The notes: generated by a model from the letters alone, not told the origin. Counted from the stretch's first letter, positions 25,027 through 35,101 are shown. The stretch is 64,000 bases of DNA from Alkalibacterium sp046484155 (GCF_046484155.1 NZ_JAWOBT010000133.1:1-64000), one strand, 5' to 3'. Program-made: numbers and translations.

Positions 25027-26148
25027 ATGTCAAATACAAGCACAAGAGTAGTCGTAGGTATGAGTGGTGGAGTAGATTCATCAGTTACGGCCTTACTATT
25101 AAAACAACAAGGGTATGATGTCATTGGCGTTTTTATGAAGAACTGGGATGACACAGACGAAAACGGTGTGTGTACAGCTACAGAGGATTATAAAGACGTG
25201 GCACTTGTAGCCAATAAAATAGGTATACCCTACTATTCAATAAATTTTGAAAAAGAATATTGGGATAAAGTCTTTCAATATTTTCTAGATGAATATAAAA
25301 AAGGACGCACACCAAATCCTGACGTGATGTGTAATAAAGAAATCAAATTCAAAGCCTTTTTAGACTATGCAATGAGCCTGGGTGCAGAATATGTAGCCAC
25401 AGGACACTACGCGCGTGTGAGAAGAGACGAAGATGGAACAACTCACATGTTACGGGGATTAGACTCTAATAAGGATCAAACTTATTTTCTCAATCAATTA
25501 TCTCAAGAACAGTTATCCAAAGTCATGTTTCCCATAGGTGAGATGGATAAGAGTGAAGTAAGAAAAATTGCTGAAGAAGCAGGCTTGGCAACAGCTAAGA
25601 AAAAAGATTCAACAGGAATCTGTTTTATCGGGGAAAAAGATTTTAAAGATTTCCTGATGAACTATTTACCAGCACAACCTGGTAACATGGTGACAGAAGA
25701 TGGTGAAATAATGGGTCAGCATGATGGATTGATGTATTACACAATTGGACAAAGAAAAGGTTTAGGTATTGGGGGAACGGGCCAATCAAATGAACCTTGG
25801 TTTGTGATTGGGAAAAACATCGAAAATAATGAACTAATTGTAGGTCAGGGATTTACACATCCTCAATTATATGCGACGCATTTGGAAGCAAGTGAATTTA
25901 CGTTTACAATAGATAAGGAATTCCCAGAGACGTTTAAATGTACAGCTAAGTTCAGGTACAGACAAAGAGATGTCGGTGTAACCGTGCACTTGAACAAAGA
26001 AGATAATACAGCAGTAGTGGAATTTGACGAACCGGCACGCGCGATCACACCTGGACAAGCGATTGTTTTATATGATGGTGATGAATGCCTGGGTGGAGGA
26101 ACAATAGACAGAGCCTATAAAGACTCAAAATTATTACAATATATATAA
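25027..26148 (+). CDS. mnmA: tRNA-specific 2-thiouridylase MnmA
   Basis: A 373-residue enzyme that thiolates U34 of tRNA-Lys, -Glu and -Gln using persulfide sulfur from IscS. PP-loop GMSGGVDSS (11-19); the two catalytic cysteines are in VMCNKEIKF and STGICFIGEKDF; C-terminal beta-barrel ends ITPGQAIVLYDGDECLGGG. The start is ATG 25027 after GATGGTGAT; the frame from 24988 adds 13 residues with no RBS. It has its own promoter, but sits one element downstream of iscS. Confidence 0.96.
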   Translation: MSNTSTRVVVGMSGGVDSSVTALLLKQQGYDVIGVFMKNWDDTDENGVCTATEDYKDVALVANKIGIPYYSINFEKEYWDKVFQYFLDEYKKGRTPNPDVMCNKEIKFKAFLDYAMSLGAEYVATGHYARVRRDEDGTTHMLRGLDSNKDQTYFLNQLSQEQLSKVMFPIGEMDKSEVRKIAEEAGLATAKKKDSTGICFIGEKDFKDFLMNYLPAQPGNMVTEDGEIMGQHDGLMYYTIGQRKGLGIGGTGQSNEPWFVIGKNIENNELIVGQGFTHPQLYATHLEASEFTFTIDKEFPETFKCTAKFRYRQRDVGVTVHLNKEDNTAVVEFDEPARAITPGQAIVLYDGDECLGGGTIDRAYKDSKLLQYI

Positions 26149-26157
26149 AATATCACC

Positions 26158-26196
26158 AAAAAAAGAGTTGTTCAGATAATGAGCAACTCTTTTTTC
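26158..26196 (+). terminator. Terminator after mnmA
   Basis: A 13-bp stem (26161-26173 with 26181-26193, one wobble) is flanked by A residues before and six T after. The remaining bases to 26445 hold no ORF; only a possible promoter for the next gene is seen. Confidence 0.88.
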
Positions 26197-26378
26197 TTGT
26201 CACCTGATAAAGAATCCGAAGAGTCAACTTTGGCCCAGCTATCTTTTCGATAGTCTAATAAATCACGGTCAAGACTTGTCTTAGAGGAATTCTCTTTTGT
26301 TAAAGACAGTCTTTAACTGTAAAAGGTATCCGTAGTTTACTTGCAAATAGGTTTCAACAAAATTAAAATAATGTAATC

Positions 26379-26408
26379 TTGTTCATTACGGTCTATTTGT
26401 AGTATACT
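26379..26408 (+). promoter_or_regulatory. Possible promoter of the AraC-family gene
   Basis: -35 TTGTTC (26379-26384), 18-bp spacer, -10 TATACT (26403-26408). The start codon is about 38 bp downstream. Confidence 0.45.
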
Positions 26409-26445
26409 AACAGACAATATTAGTGTTTTTAGGGAGGGATGTTAT

Positions 26446-27228
26446 ATGTATTTATTTGAGCAGTTTGGTATGGAAGGCGAAGAATTATTTAGATATTCCT
26501 CTTTAACAGATTTGAATTTCCCTCTTCATTTCCATCGAGCCTATGAAATAATGGTAGTGGAAAAGGGCGAAATGGTAGTGAAAATTGAAGAAAGAGAGTA
26601 TACCTTGAGAGCAAATGAAGCAGTATTTATTTTCCCTAATCAATTACATGAATTCTCGACCCTTGACCATTCAGTGTGTAAAGCATTCATTTTTTCACCT
26701 GAATTGATTGGACATTTTTTTTCTGCTTATAAAAGTTCTGTGCCGATCAATAATAAATTTATGGTGGATGATATCCCTCTAAAAGATGAATTCCCAACTG
26801 TTTATGCTCAAAAAGGTTTGCTTTATAATTATTGTGATAGATTAATTCAAACAACTTCTTTTGAATCGATTAAAGTAACATCTAAACGAAAAATCATCCA
26901 AAACATTCTCGTCTATATAGATAACCACTACCAAGATGATTGTACATTAAGAGATGTTTCGAAATCTATCCAGTACGACTATGCTTATTTATCAAAATTA
27001 TTCTATCATTATACAAATTTGACATTTACCACGTACTTAAACAGATACCGGTTAACTCAAGCTGCATATTTATTACTCAATAGCGAAGAAGCCGTTAGTG
27101 AAGTGGCTCAAAAATGTGGATATAAAACATTGCGGACATTTAACCGAAACTTTAAAGCTTTTAAAAATGTATCGCCAACAGTCTTTAGAGAAAATAATGA
27201 ATTTTCTGAAAAAAATCTAGATAAATAG
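26446..27228 (+). CDS. AraC family transcriptional regulator with cupin sensor domain
   Basis: A 260-residue regulator. The N-terminal cupin-like half (about 15-90) carries FPLHFHRAYEIMVVEKGEM and ends in IFPNQLHEF; the C-terminal half (about 155-250) holds two AraC helix-turn-helix motifs (LRDVSKSIQYDYAYLSKLF and VSEVAQKCGYKTLRTFNRNFKAF, ending SPTVFRE). Such proteins usually sense a sugar or related small molecule, but no sugar genes are adjacent, so the ligand is unknown. RBS AGGGAGG. recD2 follows 40 bp later. Confidence 0.88.
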   Translation: MYLFEQFGMEGEELFRYSSLTDLNFPLHFHRAYEIMVVEKGEMVVKIEEREYTLRANEAVFIFPNQLHEFSTLDHSVCKAFIFSPELIGHFFSAYKSSVPINNKFMVDDIPLKDEFPTVYAQKGLLYNYCDRLIQTTSFESIKVTSKRKIIQNILVYIDNHYQDDCTLRDVSKSIQYDYAYLSKLFYHYTNLTFTTYLNRYRLTQAAYLLLNSEEAVSEVAQKCGYKTLRTFNRNFKAFKNVSPTVFRENNEFSEKNLDK

Positions 27229-27268
27229 TCATGTATTAGATAAACTAGTCAAGGAAGGAGGACTTGGT

Positions 27269-29680
27269 GTGCAACAACTTGATTTTTCAAATGAAGAGAG
27301 TTCAGAAGAATACATCATCGGTGAAATAGTAGCGATTTATTTTTCTAATCCATCTAACTACTATAAAGTTATATTAGTTAAAATTGATTCCACCAATACA
27401 AAGGTTAAAGAAACACAGACAATAGTCACGGGGAATTTTGGACAAATCCAAGAAGGCGATCCTTATAAATTCTTTGGTAAATGGACAGATCATCCTAAAT
27501 ATGGGCTGCAGTTTCTATCGACGAAATATATAAAAGAAAAACCGTCTACTGAAGAAGCAATCGTTACTTACCTTTCTAGCCCACGTTTCAGGGGGATCGG
27601 TAAAAAATCAGCCGAAAAAATAGTTGAAACACTAGGTCTTGAAAGTCTGGATAAAATATTAGCAGACGAAAGTGTTTTGGACGATGTTCCCGGATTAAAT
27701 CAATCGAAAAAAATGATGCTGCTATCTGTATTAGATAAAGAACAGGGCATGCAGAAAATCATTATAGCTTTAAATAATTATGGCATTTCAAACCAGCTCG
27801 CTTATAAAATATACCAGCGATTTGAAGGTGAAACCTTATCAGTAATCCAATCTAATCCGTATAAATTAATTGTAGAGATTGAAGGTATCGGTTTTAAACG
27901 TGCAGATTCGGTAGCTGAAGAAATTGGTGTTGAAGGAGATGCTCCGGAACGAATCAAGGCAGGTATTTTATACACACTTGAAGAACAAACCATGAAATCT
28001 GGAGACACATATGTTGAAGCGGATTTTCTATTGCATCAGAGTTTGAAAATACTGGAAAGTAGCCGTTCGTTTATTATTAATCCGGATTTAGTAGCTGAGA
28101 TTATTATAGAATTAGTTGATTTGCAGAACATCATTCAAGAAGAAAATCGCTTTTATCTACCCTCTTTATATGCTTCCGAATGGGGTATTGCAGGGGCATT
28201 AGAAAGATTGATGACGAGCTCAGATAAAGAAACAATAAAAGAAAAAGATATCGACAAAAAAATCAAGCAGTTTGAAAAACGTCGAGGGATAATATTTGGT
28301 TCATCTCAAAAAGAAGCGATAAGAAGAGCATTGACCTCTTCAGTTTTCTTATTAACAGGAGGACCTGGTACTGGTAAAACGACAGTGTTGGAAGTTATTG
28401 TGTCGGTTTTTGCTGATTTACATGATTTGAGTCTCGATCCAGCTGATTACCCGAATGACCCTTATCCCGTTATCTTAGCTGCGCCAACCGGACGCGCGGC
28501 TAAACGGATGAAAGAAACAACGGGCCTACCGTCGAGCACCATTCATCGATTACTTGGATTAACGGGTTCCGAGGAAGATCCGATGCAAGAGACCGATCGC
28601 ATGTTGAAAGGATCCCTATTGATCATCGATGAGATGTCTATGGTGGATACCTGGTTGGCCTATCAGCTATTAAAATCAGTTCCTAATGATATGAAAGTCA
28701 TTATGGTGGGGGATAAAGATCAGTTACCTTCTGTAGGTCCCGGTCAGGTTTTGAGAGATTTAATTTCAAGCGAAATGATTGAAAAAAAAGAATTGACTGA
28801 GATTTACCGTCAGGATGACGGATCCTCCATTGTTTCATTGGCTCACGAAATAAAGAAAGGTCAAATTCCATCAGATTTTACTGGTAAAAAAAAGGACCGC
28901 AATTTTTTCCCGTGCGTCACAAACCGTGTTGTTGAAGTAGTCTCTTTACTGGTTACTAAAGCAATTGAAAAAGGCTATACAGCCCAGGATATTCAGGTGC
29001 TTGCTCCTATATATAAAGGGCACGCCGGTATAGACAATCTAAATAAAAATCTTCAAAACTTGTTTAATCCCAAAGATGAAAAAACCAAAGAAGTTGAATT
29101 CAAGGATAAATCTTACCGAATTGGTGATAAAGTATTACAACTCATTAATGAACCTGAAAGAAATGTGTTTAACGGAGATATGGGCATCATAAAGGGAATC
29201 ATTTCATCCAAAGAATCTGAAAATAACGTGGAAGAACTAGTCATAGATTTTGATGGCAATGAAGTGAATTATCTCAGAAATGAGTGGAATAAAATTACTC
29301 TTTCGTATTGCTGTTCTATTCATAAATCACAGGGAAGCGAGTATCCAATGGTGATTCTGCCTATAGTATACGGATATGGAAGAATGTTGAAAAAAGATAT
29401 TGTTTATACAGCTATAACGCGTGCAAGTCAGACGTTACTTTTATGTGGAGAAGAATCTGCTTTTGTAAAAAGTATTTCAGAGAACACAACTGAGCGATTA
29501 ACTTCATTATCCATGCGGATCAATAGTGAAAAGGAAAAAGAGGCTGTAACATTAAAAAGAAAAGTTCCCAAAAAAGCGACTAGTAATAATGTTACAAAAA
29601 CAAAATATGTGTTGACGCCTTCTCATATAGACAGTGATTCAGTCAATCCGATGATTGGAATGGAAGATATTAGACCTTAA
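27269..29680 (+). CDS. recD2: ATP-dependent 5'-3' DNA helicase RecD2 (RecD/TraA family)
   Basis: An 803-residue SF1B helicase found in bacteria without a RecBC partner, linked to DNA damage tolerance. An N-terminal OB-like domain precedes helix-hairpin-helix motifs (FRGIGKKSAEKIVE; VEIEGIGFKRADSVAEE), then Walker A GGPGTGKTT, Walker B LLIIDEMSMVD, a UvrD_C_2 segment with SYCCSIHKSQGSEYPMV, and motif VI VYTAITRASQTLLLCG. GTG start at 27269 with RBS AAGGAGG (27255-27261). The last 50 residues are basic and low-complexity. Confidence 0.94.
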   Translation: MQQLDFSNEESSEEYIIGEIVAIYFSNPSNYYKVILVKIDSTNTKVKETQTIVTGNFGQIQEGDPYKFFGKWTDHPKYGLQFLSTKYIKEKPSTEEAIVTYLSSPRFRGIGKKSAEKIVETLGLESLDKILADESVLDDVPGLNQSKKMMLLSVLDKEQGMQKIIIALNNYGISNQLAYKIYQRFEGETLSVIQSNPYKLIVEIEGIGFKRADSVAEEIGVEGDAPERIKAGILYTLEEQTMKSGDTYVEADFLLHQSLKILESSRSFIINPDLVAEIIIELVDLQNIIQEENRFYLPSLYASEWGIAGALERLMTSSDKETIKEKDIDKKIKQFEKRRGIIFGSSQKEAIRRALTSSVFLLTGGPGTGKTTVLEVIVSVFADLHDLSLDPADYPNDPYPVILAAPTGRAAKRMKETTGLPSSTIHRLLGLTGSEEDPMQETDRMLKGSLLIIDEMSMVDTWLAYQLLKSVPNDMKVIMVGDKDQLPSVGPGQVLRDLISSEMIEKKELTEIYRQDDGSSIVSLAHEIKKGQIPSDFTGKKKDRNFFPCVTNRVVEVVSLLVTKAIEKGYTAQDIQVLAPIYKGHAGIDNLNKNLQNLFNPKDEKTKEVEFKDKSYRIGDKVLQLINEPERNVFNGDMGIIKGIISSKESENNVEELVIDFDGNEVNYLRNEWNKITLSYCCSIHKSQGSEYPMVILPIVYGYGRMLKKDIVYTAITRASQTLLLCGEESAFVKSISENTTERLTSLSMRINSEKEKEAVTLKRKVPKKATSNNVTKTKYVLTPSHIDSDSVNPMIGMEDIRP

Positions 29681-29714
29681 AAAAGTGACCTCATTTAAAT
29701 GAGGTCACTTTTTT
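29679..29714. terminator. Bidirectional terminator between recD2 and dagK
   Basis: A perfect 36-base palindrome (29679-29696 complementary to 29697-29714) with six A at one end and six T at the other. It begins inside the recD2 stop codon and serves the convergent minus-strand gene too. Confidence 0.92.
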
Positions 29715-29722
29715 AATTAAGA

Positions 29723-30640
29723 CTAAATCCAAAAGGATTGTTTTATTAGTTTGACAGAGATGTTTTGCACGTTTTTATCTATTAATTCGCCGTCTTTTTG
29801 TCCATATTGAGGAGTATAGAGTCTTAGTTTACAAGAAGAAACCCTATGAGAATGCAGTTTCGGATGATTTAAATGCTTCTGGGTGGTTAATACCGAAAAT
29901 AAAATATGCAGTAATTCCCAGAAAGTGACCTTTTCAGCAACGACTACATCGATCAGCTCATCGGTTGCATCTGCTTGTGGATGGATAGGGATTCCTCCGG
30001 CGAAGAATTTATTATTCGTACATAAAACTAATAAGGCTTCGCCATAAGTGAATGTTCGATCATCCGCAATCAACTTCAACGGGAAAGGTTTCTGTGAAAA
30101 ATAGGCAGACATAACAGAAGCAATGTAAAAAAACTTGTTGTTTGTTTGTTTGCTTTTTGTCTGATCGATTTTATACATGACCAAGCCATCTATTCCAAAT
30201 CCTATGCTATTGACAGCTATGATATTTAAAGTATCAGATAAGCCCACCAAAATATCCAGTGGTGTAGGTTCGCTTGTTTCGACTATGTTGTGTATGGATG
30301 TTTCAATGGACAAAGGCAAATCAAGCGATCGAGCAAAATCGTTTCCGGATCCGGTCGGTATGTAGCCAACGGGCAAATGATTGCCGGCATTGACTAATCC
30401 GTTAACGACTTCATTTAACGTGCCATCGCCTCCGACAGCAACGATAAGTGAATTGTTTGCTATTTTATTCGCAAACGATTCAGCTAACAAAGTAGCATGT
30501 TGCTTATATTGGGTTATATGGATTTCATATGTACTATCAAAACGGTCCATAATTTCTCTGATTTGATTCGTTGTTTTTTTCCCGTGTCTTGAATATTCAT
30601 TGATAATAAAGATTAAATGTTTATTATGCACAGTCATCAC
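29723..30640 (-). CDS. Diacylglycerol kinase family lipid kinase (DagK/YegS-like)
   Basis: A 305-residue DAGK catalytic-fold protein. The ATP-binding GGDGTLNEVVNG motif (69-80) and PTGSGNDFAR (about 96-105) are intact. It probably phosphorylates diacylglycerol, recycling the lipid released by lipoteichoic acid synthesis, though YegS-like enzymes with other lipid substrates look similar. Several starts compete (GTG 30640, ATG 30637, GTG at residue 4); the RBS is weak (CGGTGATG). I keep the longest. It is monocistronic. Confidence 0.85.
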   Translation of the reverse strand: MMTVHNKHLIFIINEYSRHGKKTTNQIREIMDRFDSTYEIHITQYKQHATLLAESFANKIANNSLIVAVGGDGTLNEVVNGLVNAGNHLPVGYIPTGSGNDFARSLDLPLSIETSIHNIVETSEPTPLDILVGLSDTLNIIAVNSIGFGIDGLVMYKIDQTKSKQTNNKFFYIASVMSAYFSQKPFPLKLIADDRTFTYGEALLVLCTNNKFFAGGIPIHPQADATDELIDVVVAEKVTFWELLHILFSVLTTQKHLNHPKLHSHRVSSCKLRLYTPQYGQKDGELIDKNVQNISVKLIKQSFWI

Positions 30641-30726
30641 CGATTTCTATTTAATAACCATAGTATACGTGAAAATAGGATAAAAGAAAGATAAGATTAA
30701 AGATTTAAAGTTAAAAAAAGTAATCC

Positions 30727-30756
30727 TTGTATTCCCCTTGCTTTAAATGTTAAAAT
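30727..30756 (+). promoter_or_regulatory. Probable yitT promoter (extended -10)
   Basis: -35 TTGTAT (30727-30732), 18-bp spacer, -10 TAAAAT (30751-30756) preceded by TGT. Confidence 0.5.
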
Positions 30757-30797
30757 GTCTCGGGTTGACTAAATTTAATATATAAGGAGGATATCAG

Positions 30798-31691
30798 ATG
30801 TTACGAGTAGCAAAAAAATATACGTTAAGTGCAGTGGATTATACCTATATTATATTCGGGTCGTTTTTGACGGCGGTTTCATTTCAAGTGTTTTTATTGC
30901 CCAATGACATAGTGTCAGGCGGAGTATCTGGGTTATCTATTGCCGCGAATTCAATGTTTGGCTGGGAACCTGCTCTGTTCCAATATGCACTGAATATCCC
31001 CTTATTGGTAGTATGCTTTATCCTATTAGGAAAAGAAGCTGGATATAAAACGATATTAGGAAGTTTGCTTTTACCGTTCTTCTTAAGTTTTATTGGACAC
31101 TGGGGCCCCATTACTACAGAACCGCTACTGGCGGCATTATATGGTGGAGGACTTACAGGATTAGGGATAGGAATTGTTTATCGAGCAAAATCATCGACAG
31201 GCGGGACAAGCGTTATTGTTCAGATACTTTATCAGTATTTACATTTTCAATTGGGTTTCAGCACAATAATAGTAGATGGCCTTGTCATATTGGTTGCATT
31301 ACTAGTCTTTGACGTTGAAACAGTCATGTTTTCTCTGATCTCTCTCTTTATCGTTTCGCGTACGATCGACCTGGTACAGCTTGGGTTTAATCGTAATAAA
31401 AATGTATTTATCATTTCGGATAATCCTGAAGATATCAGACAGGAAATTCTGCATACCATGGAACGTGGCGTGACGAACTTGGGTATTCGTGGAGGATACG
31501 GAAATACAGATAAAGATATGCTTATGGCAGTTATCCAAGAGAGAGAATTCACACTATTGAAAGAAGCTGTGCTAAAAGCAGATGCGAATGCCTTTGTTGT
31601 AGCTATGCCAGCGAGTGAAGTCTTAGGGCGTGGGTTTTCACTGCATAAATATTTTCCGGCAAACGAAACAGAATGGACAGATACAGAATAA
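30798..31691 (+). CDS. YitT family membrane protein (DUF161/DUF2179)
   Basis: A 297-residue protein with about five transmembrane segments in residues 14-190, including the conserved LPNDIVSGGVSGLSIAA and YRAKSSTGGTSVIVQIL loops, then a cytosolic DUF2179 domain (about 215-285; GVTNLGIRGGYGNTDKDMLMAVI). The transported substrate is not established for this family. RBS TAAGGAGG precedes ATG 30798. No obvious terminator precedes the alaS promoter downstream. Confidence 0.88.
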   Translation: MLRVAKKYTLSAVDYTYIIFGSFLTAVSFQVFLLPNDIVSGGVSGLSIAANSMFGWEPALFQYALNIPLLVVCFILLGKEAGYKTILGSLLLPFFLSFIGHWGPITTEPLLAALYGGGLTGLGIGIVYRAKSSTGGTSVIVQILYQYLHFQLGFSTIIVDGLVILVALLVFDVETVMFSLISLFIVSRTIDLVQLGFNRNKNVFIISDNPEDIRQEILHTMERGVTNLGIRGGYGNTDKDMLMAVIQEREFTLLKEAVLKADANAFVVAMPASEVLGRGFSLHKYFPANETEWTDTE

Positions 31692-31743
31692 TACATTTCA
31701 ACAATATTGTGTTAAATAATTAAGTGAGATGAACAGAGAATTA

Positions 31744-31772
31744 TTGACTAATCGGTTTATCTACGCTATAAT
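31744..31772 (+). promoter_or_regulatory. Promoter of the alaS leader
   Basis: -35 TTGACT (31744-31749), exact 17-bp spacer, perfect -10 TATAAT (31767-31772); among the strongest promoters in the window. Confidence 0.82.
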
Positions 31773-31777
31773 TCTAT

Positions 31778-31999
31778 CATTCATAGAAGGACATACTAGG
31801 GTGTAATCAAAGAGAGATATTCAAAAGCTGAAAGAATATTACACACGGTTAGTGCTACCATTCTATTATTCATAAGAAATTATGACGTTACTTGGCGTTA
31901 ACAAGTCTTAAGAGGTAATGACTGACTGAATAAGTTATTGCAAACAAGGTGGTACCGCGCACACTCGTCCTTGTCTGTAGTAGTTTATTCAGTTTTTTT
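31778..31999 (+). promoter_or_regulatory. T-box riboswitch leader, alanine-type, controlling alaS
   Basis: Stem I has a basal helix ATAGAAGG with CCATTCTAT, and an upper helix GTGTAAT/ATTACAC (31801-31807 with 31838-31844). The specifier GCT (31854-31856), one purine from the basal helix, is an Ala codon. The T-box AGGTGGTACCGCG is at 31947-31959. The terminator pairs CTGAATAA and ACAAGG upstream with CCTTGT and TTTATTCAG downstream (about 31926-31992), followed by seven T; it encloses the T-box, so the two structures are exclusive. Confidence 0.94.
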
Positions 32000-32033
32000 G
32001 TTTTATATATATTTTAGATTAAAGGAGAAATGA

Positions 32034-34688
32034 ATGATGAAGAAATTATCAAGTTCAGAGTTAAGACAACTCTTTTTAGATTTTTTCAAAGAAAAAGGGC
32101 ATAAAATCGAAAAGAGTGCATCACTAGTTCCGGTAGAAGATCCTACATTACTTTGGATCAATTCTGGGGTAGCTACAATGAAAAAATACTTTGATGGTAC
32201 AGTAAAACCGGATAATCCGAGAATCGCGAGTTCACAGAAAAGTATTCGAACAAATGACATTGAAAATGTTGGTGTGACTGCTAGACACCACACATTATTT
32301 GAAATGTTGGGTAATTTTTCAATAGGGGATTACTTTAAAGAAGAAGCAATTGAATGGGCATGGGAATTTTTGACTGGAAATGAGTGGTTAGCGCTAGACC
32401 CAGAAAAACTGTATATCACTGTCTACCCGCAAGACGATGAAACGTATGCGATTTGGAAAGATAAAATCGGTGTGGATGAAGCGCATTTAATCAAAGAAGA
32501 AGGCAATTTTTGGGATATCGGGGAAGGACCCTGCGGACCGGATTCTGAAATATTTTATGATAGAGGCGAATCGTTCAACAATTTACCAGAAGGACATGTA
32601 GAGAACTATCCTGGTGGAGAAAATGAACGTTGGTTAGAAATATGGAATTTGGTCTTTTCAGAATTCAATCACAAATCAGATGATACGTATGAACCCTTAC
32701 CTAATAAAAATATAGATACAGGTATGGGGCTCGAACGTATTGTATCGGTCATTCAAGATGCTCCAACTAATTTTGAAACAGATTTATTTCTGCCAATTAT
32801 AAATAAAGTGGCAGAAATTTCCGGATATCAATACGGGGATGATTCAAAAAATAAAGTGAGTTTCAAAGTAATTGCTGATCACATTCGTACGCTAGTATTT
32901 GCAATTAGCGACGGTGCATTGCCCTCTAATGAAGGTCGTGGCTATGTATTAAGACGGTTGCTCAGAAGAAGCGTCATGCACGGGAGAAAGTTAGACATTG
33001 AAAAACCATTCTTGACACAGCTTGTTCCAGTGGTTGCAGAAATCATGAAAGAACATTATCCAGAAGTTAGTGAAAAAACTGAATTCGTTGAGAAGGTTAT
33101 CTTGAATGAAGAAGAAAGATTCCTTGAAACACTGTCTGCGGGCTTAGATAAAGTTAAAGAAACTGTCAGTCAATTAAAAGCAGAAGGCCAGACAGTAATT
33201 TCAGGGAAAGATGTTTTTCAGTTATATGACACCTATGGTTTTCCTATAGAATTAACTGAGGAAGTCATACTTGAAGAAAATATGAAAATCAATTATGAAG
33301 AATTTGAAATGGAAATGGAAAAACAACGGGAGAGAGCCCGTTCTGCACGTCAAGCTGAAGGATCTATGGCTATTCACTCGTCACTTTTAAACAGTCTCAC
33401 CATGACGAGTGACTTTGTTGGTTATGAGACTGATGAAACAACCAGTAAATTGGTTAAAATTATTAAGAATGATGCGTTTGCTGAAACAGTCGAACCAGGG
33501 GAATTAGTCAGACTTATATTCGAGGAAAGTCCTTTTTATGCTGAAAAAGGTGGACAAGTAGGAGACAGTGGTTTAATTCTCAATGAAGATCAAACTGTCA
33601 TGGCTGAGGTCACGAACGTAAAATCTGGTCCTGAAGGTCAGCCTATTCATGAAGCAGAGGTTAGACAAACCTTGACTGCGAATGAAATCTATCATCTAGT
33701 CATCGATAAAAAGCGCAGAAGCTTGATCGAACGTAACCATACAGCTACGCACCTTTTACATCAAGCGTTAAAAGACATTATTGGTAATCATGCAAATCAA
33801 GCAGGGTCACTGGTTGAAGATGAATACTTGAGATTTGACTTTACTCATTTTGGACAAGTGACAGAAGATGAATTGAAAGAAGTGGAAGAAATTGTCAATC
33901 AGAAAATCCGAGAAAATATGATAATAAAAACTGTTGAAACGGATATCGAGACAGCAAAAGATATGGGCGCAATGGCCTTGTTCGGCGAGAAATACGGTGA
34001 AAACGTACGTGTCGTAATGATTGATGATTATTCCAAAGAGCTATGCGGGGGAACGCACGTCAATTCTACATCTGAGATAGGACTATTCAAAATCATTTCA
34101 GAAAGTGGTATAGGCGCGGGAACAAGAAGAATTATTGCACAAACGAGCGAGGGCGCTTATCGGTGGATGGAAGAGCAACTAACTATCTTGAAGCAAGTGT
34201 CCAAACTTATGAAAATACAATCACTAACTGATCTTCCAGTTAAAATCGAAGGCTTGCAGAAAGAATTGAAAGATATCAGTCAGATAAATGAGTCGTTACA
34301 TTCAAAATTAGCTAATGCACAAGCTGAAGATATCTTTACCCAAGTCAAAACTGTAGGAGACTTAACGGTTATCGCGGAAGAAATCAAAGCAAAAGACATG
34401 AATCAATTAAGACAGTTAGCCGATAAATGGAAACAAAATAATTATTCAGATATTTTAGTACTGGGTCTGAGAAATGAAGGCAAAGTAAATATTATTGCAT
34501 CACTTAATCAAAAAGCAATAGATAAAAAATTGAAAGCAGGCAACTTAATAAAAACAATCTCTCCATATGTAAAAGGCGGAGGCGGAGGCCGTGATGACTT
34601 TGCTCAAGCTGGAGGTAAAAAACCTGATGGACTGCCAGAAGCACTAAAAGCAGTTCCGGAGTGGATCGAGCTGAACCGAGAACCTTAA
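32034..34688 (+). CDS. alaS: Alanyl-tRNA synthetase
   Basis: An 884-residue class II synthetase with, in order, the catalytic domain (LWINSGVATMKKYFDG; GVTARHHTLFEMLGNFSIGDYF), a tRNA-recognition domain, an editing domain with zinc-site motifs HTATHLLH and CGGTH, and a C-terminal DHHA1 domain ending in GGGGGRDDFAQAGG. The length is normal. Two adjacent ATG codons (32034 and 32037) are both compatible with RBS AAAGGAGA. Controlled by an Ala T-box. Confidence 0.97.
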   Translation: MMKKLSSSELRQLFLDFFKEKGHKIEKSASLVPVEDPTLLWINSGVATMKKYFDGTVKPDNPRIASSQKSIRTNDIENVGVTARHHTLFEMLGNFSIGDYFKEEAIEWAWEFLTGNEWLALDPEKLYITVYPQDDETYAIWKDKIGVDEAHLIKEEGNFWDIGEGPCGPDSEIFYDRGESFNNLPEGHVENYPGGENERWLEIWNLVFSEFNHKSDDTYEPLPNKNIDTGMGLERIVSVIQDAPTNFETDLFLPIINKVAEISGYQYGDDSKNKVSFKVIADHIRTLVFAISDGALPSNEGRGYVLRRLLRRSVMHGRKLDIEKPFLTQLVPVVAEIMKEHYPEVSEKTEFVEKVILNEEERFLETLSAGLDKVKETVSQLKAEGQTVISGKDVFQLYDTYGFPIELTEEVILEENMKINYEEFEMEMEKQRERARSARQAEGSMAIHSSLLNSLTMTSDFVGYETDETTSKLVKIIKNDAFAETVEPGELVRLIFEESPFYAEKGGQVGDSGLILNEDQTVMAEVTNVKSGPEGQPIHEAEVRQTLTANEIYHLVIDKKRRSLIERNHTATHLLHQALKDIIGNHANQAGSLVEDEYLRFDFTHFGQVTEDELKEVEEIVNQKIRENMIIKTVETDIETAKDMGAMALFGEKYGENVRVVMIDDYSKELCGGTHVNSTSEIGLFKIISESGIGAGTRRIIAQTSEGAYRWMEEQLTILKQVSKLMKIQSLTDLPVKIEGLQKELKDISQINESLHSKLANAQAEDIFTQVKTVGDLTVIAEEIKAKDMNQLRQLADKWKQNNYSDILVLGLRNEGKVNIIASLNQKAIDKKLKAGNLIKTISPYVKGGGGGRDDFAQAGGKKPDGLPEALKAVPEWIELNREP

Positions 34689-34731
34689 CGACAGTGGTAA
34701 CCTTCTAAAAAAATTTCGCTTATAGATTACA

Positions 34732-34760
34732 TTGTACTTTGAATAGATTTCTAGTAAAAT
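34732..34760 (+). promoter_or_regulatory. Promoter of ireB-ruvX-DUF1292
   Basis: -35 TTGTAC (34732-34737), 17-bp spacer, -10 TAAAAT (34755-34760), about 80 bp upstream of ireB. Confidence 0.6.
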
Positions 34761-34842
34761 GAACATAACAGAAATTTTTGATTAATGAATATTTTAAACG
34801 GGTAACTTATATTCGTTAATGAAAAGACGGAGGGAACGTTAA

Positions 34843-35100
34843 ATGACTATAAATGATCATACTGTTCGATTTAGTGTTGATAATATTGATGAACACAATG
34901 TCGATGAAACGCTAAGACTGGTATATAAAGCCCTAGAAGAAAAAGGATATAATCCTATAAATCAAATTGTTGGTTATTTATTATCGGGAGATCCTGCTTA
35001 TATACCTCGTCATAATGATGCGAGAAACTTGATAAAACGTCATGAAAGAGATGAAATTTTAGAAGAATTAGTTGCTCGTTATATTGAGAACAAAAAATAA
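34843..35100 (+). CDS. ireB: IreB family regulatory phosphoprotein (UPF0297/YrzL)
   Basis: An 85-residue protein with the family core KGYNPINQIVGYLLSGDPAYIPRHNDAR. In Enterococcus faecalis IreB is a substrate of the Ser/Thr kinase IreK and dampens cephalosporin resistance; the phosphorylated threonines there are near the N-terminus. Here T2 and T7 (MTINDHTVRF) are the candidates. It heads the conserved ireB-ruvX-DUF1292 trio after alaS, an order found across Firmicutes. RBS GGAGGG. Confidence 0.93.
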   Translation: MTINDHTVRFSVDNIDEHNVDETLRLVYKALEEKGYNPINQIVGYLLSGDPAYIPRHNDARNLIKRHERDEILEELVARYIENKK

Positions 35101-35101
35101 G

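Noticed and set aside
31247..31696. 149-codon minus-strand ORF antisense to yitT
   Set aside because: It is a mirror of the yitT coding frame, rich in Ser, Thr and Ile as expected for antisense frames, with no RBS.
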